A stretch of DNA of 11,157 bases from Paludibacter sp. (GTDB lineage: Bacteria; Bacteroidota; Bacteroidia; Bacteroidales; Paludibacteraceae): contig JAQWCZ010000046.1 in the NCBI GenBank assembly GCA_028705705.1, forward strand, positions 1-11,157. Reading direction: 5' to 3'. Below are positions 1 to 6,168 of the stretch, one piece after another. The first letter of the stretch is position 1, and every line of letters starts with the position of its first letter. The notes under the pieces were generated by a model. That model did not search any database. It worked only from the letters and a program-made list of their open reading frames with translations, and was not told the origin of the DNA. The translations under genes were made by a program, and so were the position numbers.

Positions 1-621
1 CTGATTTTTATCGTGTTTCTTTTCTAATACGATTTCGTGTTTGCCGGTTTCATTTTCAGGATTCGAAACTTCTTCTTTTATGGGAGTCTGTTGAACAGGA
101 GTTTGTTGAAGTACTACCGGTTCTGAAATTACCTTATTCTCTTCAACTGTAACCTTGGCTGTTTTCTTAGCAGTACGCTTTTTTTGTTGTTTTGCCTTAT
201 TTTCCTGATCTGCAACAACAGGTGTTTCTGGTTGAATCTGTTGAACCTGTTTTTGTTCTGGTTCTGATTCTGGTTTTTTTGCCGTCTTGGGTTTTAACGA
301 CAAAGTTTGTTTCTTTTTTTCTTCTACAGGCTCTTTTTTCTCGGGTTCATCAGCCTGAACGGTTTTTTTACCCGTTGCAGTCATGACTTTCTGATCGGTA
401 TTTTTCTTCAGCGAAACCCTGGATCTTTTCCCTTTCTGGGGGTTACTCTTTTCTTTAGCGGCTTTCTGTTGAGAGTTGACAACAGCCTGGCGATCAAGAA
501 TATCATAAACCAATTGTTGTTGTGAAACGGAATTGGAAAATTTTAATTCCAGCTCAGCCGCAATCTTTTTTAGCTCAGTCATGTCTTTTGACTCAAGCTG
601 GGTGAGGTTGTAATTACTCAT
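1..621 (-). CDS. rho: Transcription termination factor Rho, N-terminal part (runs off the left edge)
   Basis: Rho is a hexameric RNA helicase that ends transcription in the cytoplasm. Reading the minus strand from the ATG at 621, the frame stays open for 207 codons to the window edge, so only the N-terminus is seen. Residues 4-46 look like the Rho N-terminal (SAP-like) domain, with NLTQLESKDMTELKKIAAEL followed by LVYDILDRQA. From about residue 50 to the edge the protein is low-complexity and rich in Lys, Glu, Gln and Pro. This matches the long disordered insertion between the N-terminal domain and the RNA-binding/ATPase core that is usual in Bacteroidota Rho. The RNA-binding and RecA-like domains lie outside the window, so the identification rests on the N-terminal domain plus this insertion. 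The start was chosen because it opens directly into the domain. An internal Met at residue 14 would cut into the domain. No Shine-Dalgarno sequence is visible. Confidence 0.85.
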   Translation of the reverse strand, partial: MSNYNLTQLESKDMTELKKIAAELELKFSNSVSQQQLVYDILDRQAVVNSQQKAAKEKSNPQKGKRSRVSLKKNTDQKVMTATGKKTVQADEPEKKEPVEEKKKQTLSLKPKTAKKPESEPEQKQVQQIQPETPVVADQENKAKQQKKRTAKKTAKVTVEENKVISEPVVLQQTPVQQTPIKEEVSNPENETGKHEIVLEKKHDKNQ

Positions 622-759
622 AAAGTTTTGCAAATACGTTCATCCGGACAGTTTAATCGTGAGTGGATTGAAACGTTTGTAATAATAATAATTTAATAAT
701 GTATTTTATATCGGTTGATGTAAAGCAGGTTTGCTTTGAATAAGAACAGAAATATGCTG

Positions 760-790
760 CAAAGGTAAATTAATATTTTGAAATAACAAA
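760..790 (-). promoter_or_regulatory. Probable rho promoter (Bacteroidota type)
   Basis: On the minus strand, TTTG (790-787) and TACCTTTG (767-760) are separated by 19 bases. This fits the Bacteroidota -33/-7 consensus TTTG-N19-TAnnTTTG. Transcription would start near 753, leaving a leader of about 130 bases before the rho ATG. That leader contains a 6-bp hairpin, AAAGCA/TGCTTT (722-737), with no T-tract. rho is autoregulated in other bacteria, but nothing here proves it. Confidence 0.6.
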
Positions 791-806
791 GTTTTGTTTA
801 AATTTG
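777..806 (+). promoter_or_regulatory. Probable nupG promoter (Bacteroidota type), overlapping the rho promoter
   Basis: TTTG (777-780) and TAAATTTG (799-806) are 18 bases apart on the plus strand and match the Bacteroidota -33/-7 pattern. A start near 813 gives a leader of about 100 AT-rich bases before the ATG at 916. This also argues against using the earlier in-frame ATG at 808. The element interleaves with the divergent rho promoter (760-790). The rest of the 622-915 gap shows only AT-rich leader sequence. Confidence 0.55.
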
Positions 807-915
807 CGTGCACAATTTCTTAAAAATAAGCCATTTCAGGTGTTATTTTTTCACTATGACTTATTATACGATTAAATTTACTTTTCATATAAACAAGAAT
901 ATTAAAAATAAAAAA

Positions 916-2160
916 ATGGGATTAAAACTCAGACTTACGATTATGAGCTTCCTGCAATTTATGATTTGGGGAGCTTGGTTAATTACAATTGGTGTTTTTT
1001 GGTTTGAAAACCGCAAATGGGGAGGTGCAGATTTCGGCGCCGTGTTCTCGACACTTGGGATTGCATCTGTATTCATGCCTGCTTTATTTGGAATTGTAGC
1101 CGACAAATGGGTTAATGCAGAAAAATTATATGGAATACTCCATATCTTAAGCGGAATAGCCATTTTTTCACTAACTAAAGTAAATGATCCCGACACTTTC
1201 TTCTGGGTAATGTTGGTTGCCATGACTTTTTATATGCCTACCATCGCCCTTTCAAATTCAGTTGCCTACAATGCATTAAAATCGAATGGATATGATGTGG
1301 TAAAGGTTTTTCCGCCTATCAGGGTATGGGGAACCATCGGTTTTATTGTTGCCATGTGGATTACGAATCTTACCGGTAACAAAGCGACAGAGGTTCAGTT
1401 CTATCTTTCTGCAACATTTTCTTTAATTTTAGGGGTATATTCTTTCACTTTACCTGCTTGTCCTCCTCCCCTGAAAGGCAAAAAAGACATCAATCTGGCT
1501 GACTCTCTGGGATTAAAGGCTTTCAAACTTTTTGCCAATTACAAAATGGCTTTATTTTTCATTTTTTCCATGTTTTTGGGTGCTGCCCTGCAACTGACCA
1601 ATATGTACGGTGATACTTTCCTGGATGATTTTAAAAACATTCCTCAATATGCTGAATCATTTGTGGTAAGGTATTCTACCATCATCATGTCTATTTCTCA
1701 GATATCTGAAACTTTATTCATCCTGGCCATTCCGTTTTTCTTAAAGAAATTCGGTATCAAAAACGTAATGTTAATGAGCATGGTTGCTTGGGTTTTGAGA
1801 TTTGCTCTCTTTGGTTTCGGAAATCCGGATGATCGTCTCTGGATGCTTATTCTTTCTATGGTGGTTTACGGAATGGCCTTTGATTTCTTTAATATCTCAG
1901 GATCCTTATTCATCGAAACCACAACTGATACTTCCATCAGATCCAGCGCACAGGGTTTGTTTATGATGATGACAAATGGCTTCGGCGCTATGATCGGTAG
2001 TTTTGCCAGTGGAGTAATTATCGATAAATATTTTATGGTTGACGGCATGAAAAACTGGGAAGGCATCTGGTTTACCTTTGCTGCTTACGCTGCAGTCATC
2101 GCCATTCTGTTTGCTATTCTGTTCAAACACAAACACGAAAAACAGCCTATAAATGAATAG
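916..2160 (+). CDS. nupG: Nucleoside:H+ symporter, NupG/XapB family (MFS)
   Basis: This is a 414-residue inner-membrane transporter that should import nucleosides with protons. The sequence has about 12 hydrophobic segments and, near residue 60, an MFS motif A-like loop (GIVADKW). Family signatures include RVWGTIGF (136-143), FDFFNISGSLF (322-332) and RSSAQGLFMMMTNGFGAMIG (342-361), the last two very close to E. coli NupG as I remember it. Length is normal for the family (about 410-420). The frame is open back to an ATG at 808, but those 36 extra residues are polar and basic, unlike the family, and the predicted transcription start lies at about 813. The ATG at 916 after an A-rich stretch is therefore preferred, giving MGLKLRLTIMSFLQFMIWGAW as the start and first helix. 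It is a single-gene unit between divergent rho and convergent dnaB. Specificity for nucleosides rather than a related substrate is inferred from the family. Confidence 0.9.
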   Translation: MGLKLRLTIMSFLQFMIWGAWLITIGVFWFENRKWGGADFGAVFSTLGIASVFMPALFGIVADKWVNAEKLYGILHILSGIAIFSLTKVNDPDTFFWVMLVAMTFYMPTIALSNSVAYNALKSNGYDVVKVFPPIRVWGTIGFIVAMWITNLTGNKATEVQFYLSATFSLILGVYSFTLPACPPPLKGKKDINLADSLGLKAFKLFANYKMALFFIFSMFLGAALQLTNMYGDTFLDDFKNIPQYAESFVVRYSTIIMSISQISETLFILAIPFFLKKFGIKNVMLMSMVAWVLRFALFGFGNPDDRLWMLILSMVVYGMAFDFFNISGSLFIETTTDTSIRSSAQGLFMMMTNGFGAMIGSFASGVIIDKYFMVDGMKNWEGIWFTFAAYAAVIAILFAILFKHKHEKQPINE

Positions 2161-2256
2161 TGGTTGGTGGTTGGTGGTTGGTGGTTTAAGAGTTTAAAAG
2201 TTTAAAAGTTTAAGGGTACAGTCTACTGTCTACAGTCTCGGTCTACCACTAACCAC
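2160..2256. repeat. Composite block of three short tandem-repeat arrays between convergent genes
   Basis: Three arrays follow each other. The first is a 7-mer, GTGGTTG, in about 3.9 copies (2160-2186). The second is an 8-mer, GTTTAAAA or GTTTAAGA/GTTTAAGG, in 4 copies (2184-2215). The third is a 7-mer, TACAGTC/TACTGTC/TACAGTC, in 3 copies (2217-2237), followed by a degraded unit. The block ends with CCACTAACCAC (2246-2256), the inverted complement of the opening GTGGTTGGTGG at 10 of 11 positions, so the whole could fold back on itself. The block fills almost all of the space between the nupG stop and the dnaB stop. No conventional intrinsic terminator is seen for either gene. Confidence 0.85.
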
Positions 2257-2262
2257 TCTCCG

Positions 2263-3813
2263 CTAAAACGGCGTTTCATCACCTTTTGCATACCCGCCAA
2301 AAGGTGAACTTGACCCAAATTCTTTATTGGTATGTCCATTGAAATTACTATCATTCATTTTGGATGAAATCGTCTGGTATCCTCCTTGTACGGGACCATT
2401 TTCATCATCATCGTCATCTTTATTCAGAAATTTGGCATAAACGTTTTTAAACTTCAACTGAATATCGCCGGTTGCACCATTACGGTGTTTTGCCACGATG
2501 ATTTCAGCGATACCGATTAATGAATTGCCTTGCGCATCTTCAGTAAGCTTATAGTATTCAGGACGATGAATAAAACAAACCATATCGGCATCCTGCTCAA
2601 TAGCTCCCGATTCACGCAAGTCTGACAATTGCGGACGTTTTCCATCTATCCCCGTTCTTCCCTCTACACCACGATTTAACTGAGAAAGTGCAATGATGGG
2701 AATGTCCAGCTCCTTAGCAAGACCTTTTAACGAGCGTGAAATGATACTCACTTCCTGTTCCCTGCTACCAAAACTCATCCCCGATGCATTCATCAATTGA
2801 AGGTAGTCGATAATGATGCATTGTATTTTGTGTTCTCTGACCAACCTGCGTGCCTTACTTCGAAGTTCAAAAATAGATAAACTGGGTGTGTCATCAATAA
2901 AGACAGGTGCATCCATTAACTGTGTGATGTCTCTGTCAAATTTTTCCCATTCATACTGATCCAACTGACCATTTTTGATCTTCTCACCTTCGAGCTGACA
3001 GACATTCATGATCAGACGATTTACCAATTGCACATTCGACATCTCAAGTGAAAAAACGGCAACAGGTGTATTATAATCTACAGCCATATTTTTGGCCATA
3101 GACAGAATGAATGCAGTTTTACCCATCGCGGGACGGGCAGCAATGATGATTAAATCCGATTTCTGCCAACCTGACGTAATTTTATCTAAACTATGGAAAC
3201 CACTTTGTACCCCACTTGCACCCTGTTTCTTTGCAGCTTGCACCATTCTGTTGCGAGCTTCCTCAATTATCGGGTTAATCTGAACCACATCTTTTTTAAG
3301 GTTTCGTTGTGAAATCTCAAACAACATACCTTCAGCTTCCTGCATCAAATCATCCACATCGGTTTTATCGTCGAATGCTTTGGTCTGAATCTCAGATGAA
3401 ACACGGATGAGTTCTCGTGCAAGATATTTCTGAACAATAATTCTGGCATGATATTCAAGATGCGCTGCAGAATTTACTTTAGCAGTGAGTAAGGTAATAT
3501 AATAAGGTCCACCTACTTCATCAATGGTTCCGTCTTTTCTGAGTTGTTCAGTTACTGTATGCATATCAACCGGCTGTTGATGTACGGCAAGCGATTGAAT
3601 GGATTCAAAAATCTTCTGATGAGCAATTTTATAAAAACATTCCGGTTTGATAATTTCCGATACCATCGAATAGGCGTCAGTTTCGAGCATAATGGCACCC
3701 AGTACAGCTTCTTCAAGTTCCGGCGCCTGGGGAGGCAATTTTCCAAATTCATTGGCTGAAATTACAGGAGTCTGGGGTTGACGTTTATTGTTGTACGGTT
3801 GTTTTTCCGGCAT
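2263..3813 (-). CDS. dnaB: Replicative DNA helicase DnaB
   Basis: This is the hexameric ATP-driven 5'-3' helicase that unwinds DNA at the replication fork and recruits primase; 516 residues. The DnaB N-terminal domain spans about residues 28-131, beginning PELEEAVLGAIMLE. The linker lies around 150-200 and the RecA-like C-terminal domain about 200-465. Visible motifs are Walker A ARPAMGKTAF (226-235), SLEMS (255-259), Walker B CIIIDYLQLM (332-341), SQLNRGVEGR (377-386) and RPQLSDLRESGAIEQDAD (393-410). No intein interrupts these motifs. The tail after 465 (an Asp run, then Gly/Asn/Ser-rich sequence ending GDETPF) is low-complexity, as is common in Bacteroidota DnaB. The gene is transcribed leftward, 62 bases after ispE, with its own promoter-like sequence. 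It converges on nupG across the repeat block. Confidence 0.97.
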   Translation of the reverse strand: MPEKQPYNNKRQPQTPVISANEFGKLPPQAPELEEAVLGAIMLETDAYSMVSEIIKPECFYKIAHQKIFESIQSLAVHQQPVDMHTVTEQLRKDGTIDEVGGPYYITLLTAKVNSAAHLEYHARIIVQKYLARELIRVSSEIQTKAFDDKTDVDDLMQEAEGMLFEISQRNLKKDVVQINPIIEEARNRMVQAAKKQGASGVQSGFHSLDKITSGWQKSDLIIIAARPAMGKTAFILSMAKNMAVDYNTPVAVFSLEMSNVQLVNRLIMNVCQLEGEKIKNGQLDQYEWEKFDRDITQLMDAPVFIDDTPSLSIFELRSKARRLVREHKIQCIIIDYLQLMNASGMSFGSREQEVSIISRSLKGLAKELDIPIIALSQLNRGVEGRTGIDGKRPQLSDLRESGAIEQDADMVCFIHRPEYYKLTEDAQGNSLIGIAEIIVAKHRNGATGDIQLKFKNVYAKFLNKDDDDDENGPVQGGYQTISSKMNDSNFNGHTNKEFGSSSPFGGYAKGDETPF

Positions 3814-3835
3814 GATAAAATTTTTAAATGGAAGG

Positions 3836-3865
3836 CAAATTTACACTATTTACCCACAAAGGCAA
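3836..3865 (-). promoter_or_regulatory. Probable dnaB promoter
   Basis: On the minus strand, TTG (3865-3863) and TAAATTTG (3843-3836) lie 19 bases apart in the 62-base gap between ispE and dnaB. Transcription would start near 3829, giving a leader of only about 16 bases. dnaB can therefore probably be transcribed independently of ispE, though read-through from ispE is not excluded because no terminator is seen in the gap. Confidence 0.5.
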
Positions 3866-3875
3866 TACAGAAACA

Positions 3876-4703
3876 TTAAAAGCTATCAACAAAAGTGAAA
3901 TACTTATCAAACTTTTTTAAACCGTCGGGGATATCTTTAAATAAACCATAGACGGAAGATCCGGAACCTGACATGGAAACATAATCAGCTCCCATTTTAT
4001 ATAAGGTATCCTTAATTTCCTTAATAACAGGATACTTACTGAATACTGCCAGTTCAAAATCATTATTCAGGTAATTTCTCCAAACGGATACAGGTTCTTT
4101 AATTATTTCCAGTAAATTATTTTCAGGGTAGCGGGGTACCACAGAAGCATAAGCTTCGGGGGTTGAAACATACACATCAGGTTTCACCAGCACAAAACAA
4201 TAATGTTCTAAAGATAGTTCTACCGGTGTAAATTCATTCCCTATACCACTCGCGAATACCGGTTTATTCCGGATAAAAACAGGACAATCAGCACCAAGTT
4301 TAACAGCATATTTTTCAAGTTTTTCTTCAGATAGTTGTAGTTCGAATAAATCATTCAACGCTTTCAACATAAAAGCGGCATCGGAAGAACCACCACCTAA
4401 ACCTGCACCAAAAGGAATATTTTTCCTTAGGTGAATATCAACCGGTTCGATATTAAAATCCTTCTGAATCAAACGAAGTGCTTTGATAATCAAATTTTTT
4501 TCCGGATCATCTGTTAGTTCTGCACCGAAAACTTCTAAATTGTAATCAACTTTCCTGGTAGATAAATATTCACTTCTGGCTACATATAACTCATCTTTCA
4601 GTCCAATCGGATAAAATACAGTTTCGATGTTGTGATAGCCATCTGGTCTTTTCTTTAAAATATTAAGTCCTATGTTAATCTTGGCATTGGGAAACAGTTG
4701 CAT
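3876..4703 (-). CDS. ispE: 4-diphosphocytidyl-2-C-methyl-D-erythritol kinase IspE
   Basis: IspE phosphorylates CDP-methylerythritol at the 2-hydroxyl, using ATP, in the non-mevalonate (MEP) route to isoprenoids; it is cytosolic. The protein has 275 residues, about the usual length for the family. The GHMP-kinase glycine-rich ATP loop is at 97-110 ([14 protein letters not shown]). The N-terminal PNAKINIGL (6-14) holds the expected catalytic Lys8, and GADCPVF (138-144) holds the expected catalytic Asp139. A C-terminal GHMP signature, [12 protein letters not shown], is at 244-255. All key residues are present, so it should be active. It sits upstream of dnaB on the same strand. Its presence implies that the organism makes isoprenoids by the MEP pathway. 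Confidence 0.96.
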   Translation of the reverse strand: MQLFPNAKINIGLNILKKRPDGYHNIETVFYPIGLKDELYVARSEYLSTRKVDYNLEVFGAELTDDPEKNLIIKALRLIQKDFNIEPVDIHLRKNIPFGAGLGGGSSDAAFMLKALNDLFELQLSEEKLEKYAVKLGADCPVFIRNKPVFASGIGNEFTPVELSLEHYCFVLVKPDVYVSTPEAYASVVPRYPENNLLEIIKEPVSVWRNYLNNDFELAVFSKYPVIKEIKDTLYKMGADYVSMSGSGSSVYGLFKDIPDGLKKFDKYFTFVDSF

Positions 4704-4759
4704 GGCTGTTTTTACTGAAGTTTTACTAAGGTTTTTAATGATCCATCAAAATTCGTTTA

Positions 4760-4767
4760 CAAAAATA
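4760..4767 (-). promoter_or_regulatory. Possible ispE -7 element
   Basis: TATTTTTG (4767-4760 on the minus strand) fits TAnnTTTG and lies about 57 bases upstream of the ispE ATG, just past the minus-strand terminator at 4783-4816. No well-spaced TTG is seen upstream, so this is a weak call. Confidence 0.3.
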
Positions 4768-4782
4768 GTAATAATAACCAAC

Positions 4783-4816
4783 AAAAAAACCCGGAAATTA
4801 AATTAATTCCCGGGTT
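4783..4816 (-). terminator. Strong intrinsic terminator on the minus strand, upstream of ispE
   Basis: ACCCGGAAATTA (4789-4800) pairs with TAATTCCCGGGT (4804-4815), giving 12 base pairs with one G-U pair in the minus-strand RNA. An outer A4788-T4816 pair adds one more. The innermost loop is 3 bases. On the minus strand the stem is followed by a run of seven T (4789-4783; its first T pairs with the 3' base of the stem). The plus strand has no T-run after the stem, so the direction is minus. No minus-strand protein gene lies upstream of it, so it ends either a non-coding RNA, a leader of ispE, or antisense transcription from the AraC gene. Confidence 0.75.
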
Positions 4817-4903
4817 GTTAAACTATCAGAAAAATTCTCGGTTGTATAATCAAGTGTTGTACACGAGTTTTAAAATATAAAAGTTAACAATTAGTCCGTT
4901 AAC
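4783..4903 (-). ncRNA. Candidate small RNA or ispE leader of about 120 bases, ending at the terminator
   Basis: A -7-like TACATTTG at 4917-4910 would start RNA near 4903. The RNA would open with a hairpin made of two GTTAAC hexamers (4898-4903 and 4883-4888) around a 9-base loop. A CTCG/CGAG pairing follows (about 4836-4867), and the RNA ends at the strong hairpin plus T7 at 4783. It contains no protein ORF of note; the only ATG near the start gives a 4-codon frame. The unit could be a free small RNA. It could also be an attenuator leader of ispE, whose ATG lies 80 bases past the terminator. The -33 element is poor, with the nearest TTG at 25 bases spacing. I do not recognise an RNA family. 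Confidence 0.35.
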
Positions 4904-4909
4904 ATGATG

Positions 4910-4917
4910 CAAATGTA
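4910..4917 (-). promoter_or_regulatory. Possible -7 element for the candidate small RNA/leader
   Basis: TACATTTG on the minus strand matches TAnnTTTG. It sits between the bidirectional hairpin (4951-4990) and the minus-strand terminator (4783-4816). No TTG lies within 17-23 bases upstream, so the element is only partly supported. Confidence 0.35.
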
Positions 4918-4950
4918 AATTGTAAATAAAATTCGAATGGTACAATTGGT

Positions 4951-4990
4951 AAAAAAAACAGGACAATATGTAAATATTGTCTGTTTTTTT
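4951..4990. terminator. Long A-tract/T-tract hairpin, terminator-like in both directions
   Basis: CAGGACAATAT (4959-4969) pairs with ATATTGTCTG (4974-4983) around the loop GTAA, with one bulged G. The stem is flanked by eight A on the left and seven T on the right, which extend it to about 17 base pairs. Read either way, it ends in a T-run, so it can terminate transcription from both sides. No plus-strand gene ends nearby, and its right edge abuts the AraC-gene -7 element. Insulator or operator roles are therefore alternatives to a normal gene terminator. Confidence 0.6.
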
Positions 4991-4992
4991 AT

Positions 4993-5000
4993 TAGATTTG
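4993..5000 (+). promoter_or_regulatory. Probable -7 element of the AraC-type regulator gene
   Basis: TAGATTTG fits TAnnTTTG and lies 16 bases upstream of the ATG at 5017. The expected -33 region falls inside the hairpin at 4951-4990, and no TTG at canonical spacing is present (the nearest, 4977-4979, is only 13 bases away). Weak basal activity or dependence on an activator is possible. Confidence 0.45.
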
Positions 5001-5016
5001 CCATAAAATTCTCTCT

Positions 5017-6165
5017 ATGTTTAAAACAGTACTCCTATTAAATCCTATTTACGTAACTTTATTCTGGGCAGTCCTTCTGAATATTATAGATAGAAAAGCC
5101 ACTCCGGCAAGAAAATTTCTTGGTAAATTTATGATTTTCGCGGGTATTATTTACATTTCACACTTTATATTTTATTATCCACTGAAAGAAATATATCCGT
5201 ATATGGATCCTTTGTACCAGTTTTCTTCTTTGATCGTATATCCAATGTATTATATTTATTTAAGACTGTTAACTGTTGATGATAAATTCTCTTGGCATAA
5301 ACATTCGAAGTTTCTCCTATTACCTGTTTTTTTAGTATTATTATATTCAGCAGGAGTCCTTTTTTGTGATTTTGATGCCTATAAAACATGGACTTTTGAA
5401 AAAGATTTTGTTATAGAATCATCTGAATTGAAATTCGTGAAATTTGTATTTACGATGATTCGTTTCCTTTTTATTGTTCAAGTGATATTATTGATGATAG
5501 AAAGTTCCAAATTATTAAAACATTATGCATTAAAAGCTGAACAATACTATTCTGATTTTGAAGATGGTAAAAACAGAAATGTAAAGATTCTGAATATTTC
5601 CATGATATTAACCGGTATTTTTTCTATTATGTTAGCTTCTTTAGGTAGAGACTTCTTTAAAAACGAATTGATTTTAATCGGGATTGCATCCATTATTTTC
5701 AGTAGTTTGTTGTTTGTTGTTGGCTACATGGGATATAAACAAAAATCTGTTTTTCAACTTGCACCTGTAATACCAGAAGTACCTAAAAATTCAACAAATG
5801 AAGAACAGGTAGAAATTGAAATATCAAATAACCTTCTTTTAAACAAAATTATTCATTTATTTGAAGAACAAAAAATCTATCTGAATGAAAGTCTTACAAT
5901 TGTTGACTTAGCCAATATTACAGGAACCAACAGAACGTATATATCTAACTTTATCAATCAACATTACCAGCAGAATTTTTGTACCTTTGTGAACAATTTC
6001 AGGGTGGAAGAGGTTAAAAGAAACATACTCAAAGATCCATTAACTACCAATCAGATTCTGGCTGAAAAATGTGGATTCAGTTCAGCAGACTCACTGAAGC
6101 GGGTCATCAAAAACATGACCGGCATGTCGGTTACCGAGCTGAAGAATTCTTTATTAAAAAAATAA
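5017..6165 (+). CDS. Membrane-anchored AraC-family transcriptional regulator (7TM N-terminus)
   Basis: This 382-residue protein has two parts. Residues 1-240 hold about seven hydrophobic segments (near 5-24, 36-54, 66-84, 98-116, 142-161, 191-209 and 217-239). After a polar linker (245-270), residues 272-380 form an AraC/XylS-type DNA-binding domain. Its first helix-turn-helix is around LTIVDLANITGTNRTYISNF (293-312) and its second around TTNQILAEKCGFSSADSLKR (343-362). Such proteins are common in Bacteroidota and presumably sense a signal at the cytoplasmic membrane while binding DNA. The ligand and targets cannot be read from the sequence. The gene is visibly more AT-rich than lipA and carAB. 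Only 3 bases separate its stop from the lipA ATG, so the two are probably co-transcribed. A direct role in lipoate metabolism is not shown. No signal peptide or periplasmic domain is apparent. Confidence 0.85.
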   Translation: MFKTVLLLNPIYVTLFWAVLLNIIDRKATPARKFLGKFMIFAGIIYISHFIFYYPLKEIYPYMDPLYQFSSLIVYPMYYIYLRLLTVDDKFSWHKHSKFLLLPVFLVLLYSAGVLFCDFDAYKTWTFEKDFVIESSELKFVKFVFTMIRFLFIVQVILLMIESSKLLKHYALKAEQYYSDFEDGKNRNVKILNISMILTGIFSIMLASLGRDFFKNELILIGIASIIFSSLLFVVGYMGYKQKSVFQLAPVIPEVPKNSTNEEQVEIEISNNLLLNKIIHLFEEQKIYLNESLTIVDLANITGTNRTYISNFINQHYQQNFCTFVNNFRVEEVKRNILKDPLTTNQILAEKCGFSSADSLKRVIKNMTGMSVTELKNSLLKK

Positions 6166-6168
6166 ATT

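Noticed and set aside
192..525. Two plus-strand open frames of 64 and 72 codons opposite rho
   Set aside because: They are complements of the Lys/Glu-rich rho coding sequence, which yields Phe/Leu/Val-rich antisense frames. No promoter or family resemblance.
808..915. Possible 36-residue N-terminal extension of the nucleoside symporter from an ATG at 808
   Set aside because: The extension is polar/basic and unlike NupG-family starts. The likely -7 box at 799-806 would place the RNA start downstream of 808. The ATG at 916 gives a normal family N-terminus.
2160..2256. CRISPR array
   Set aside because: Units are only 7-8 bases long, directly abutting, with no spacers and no cas genes nearby.
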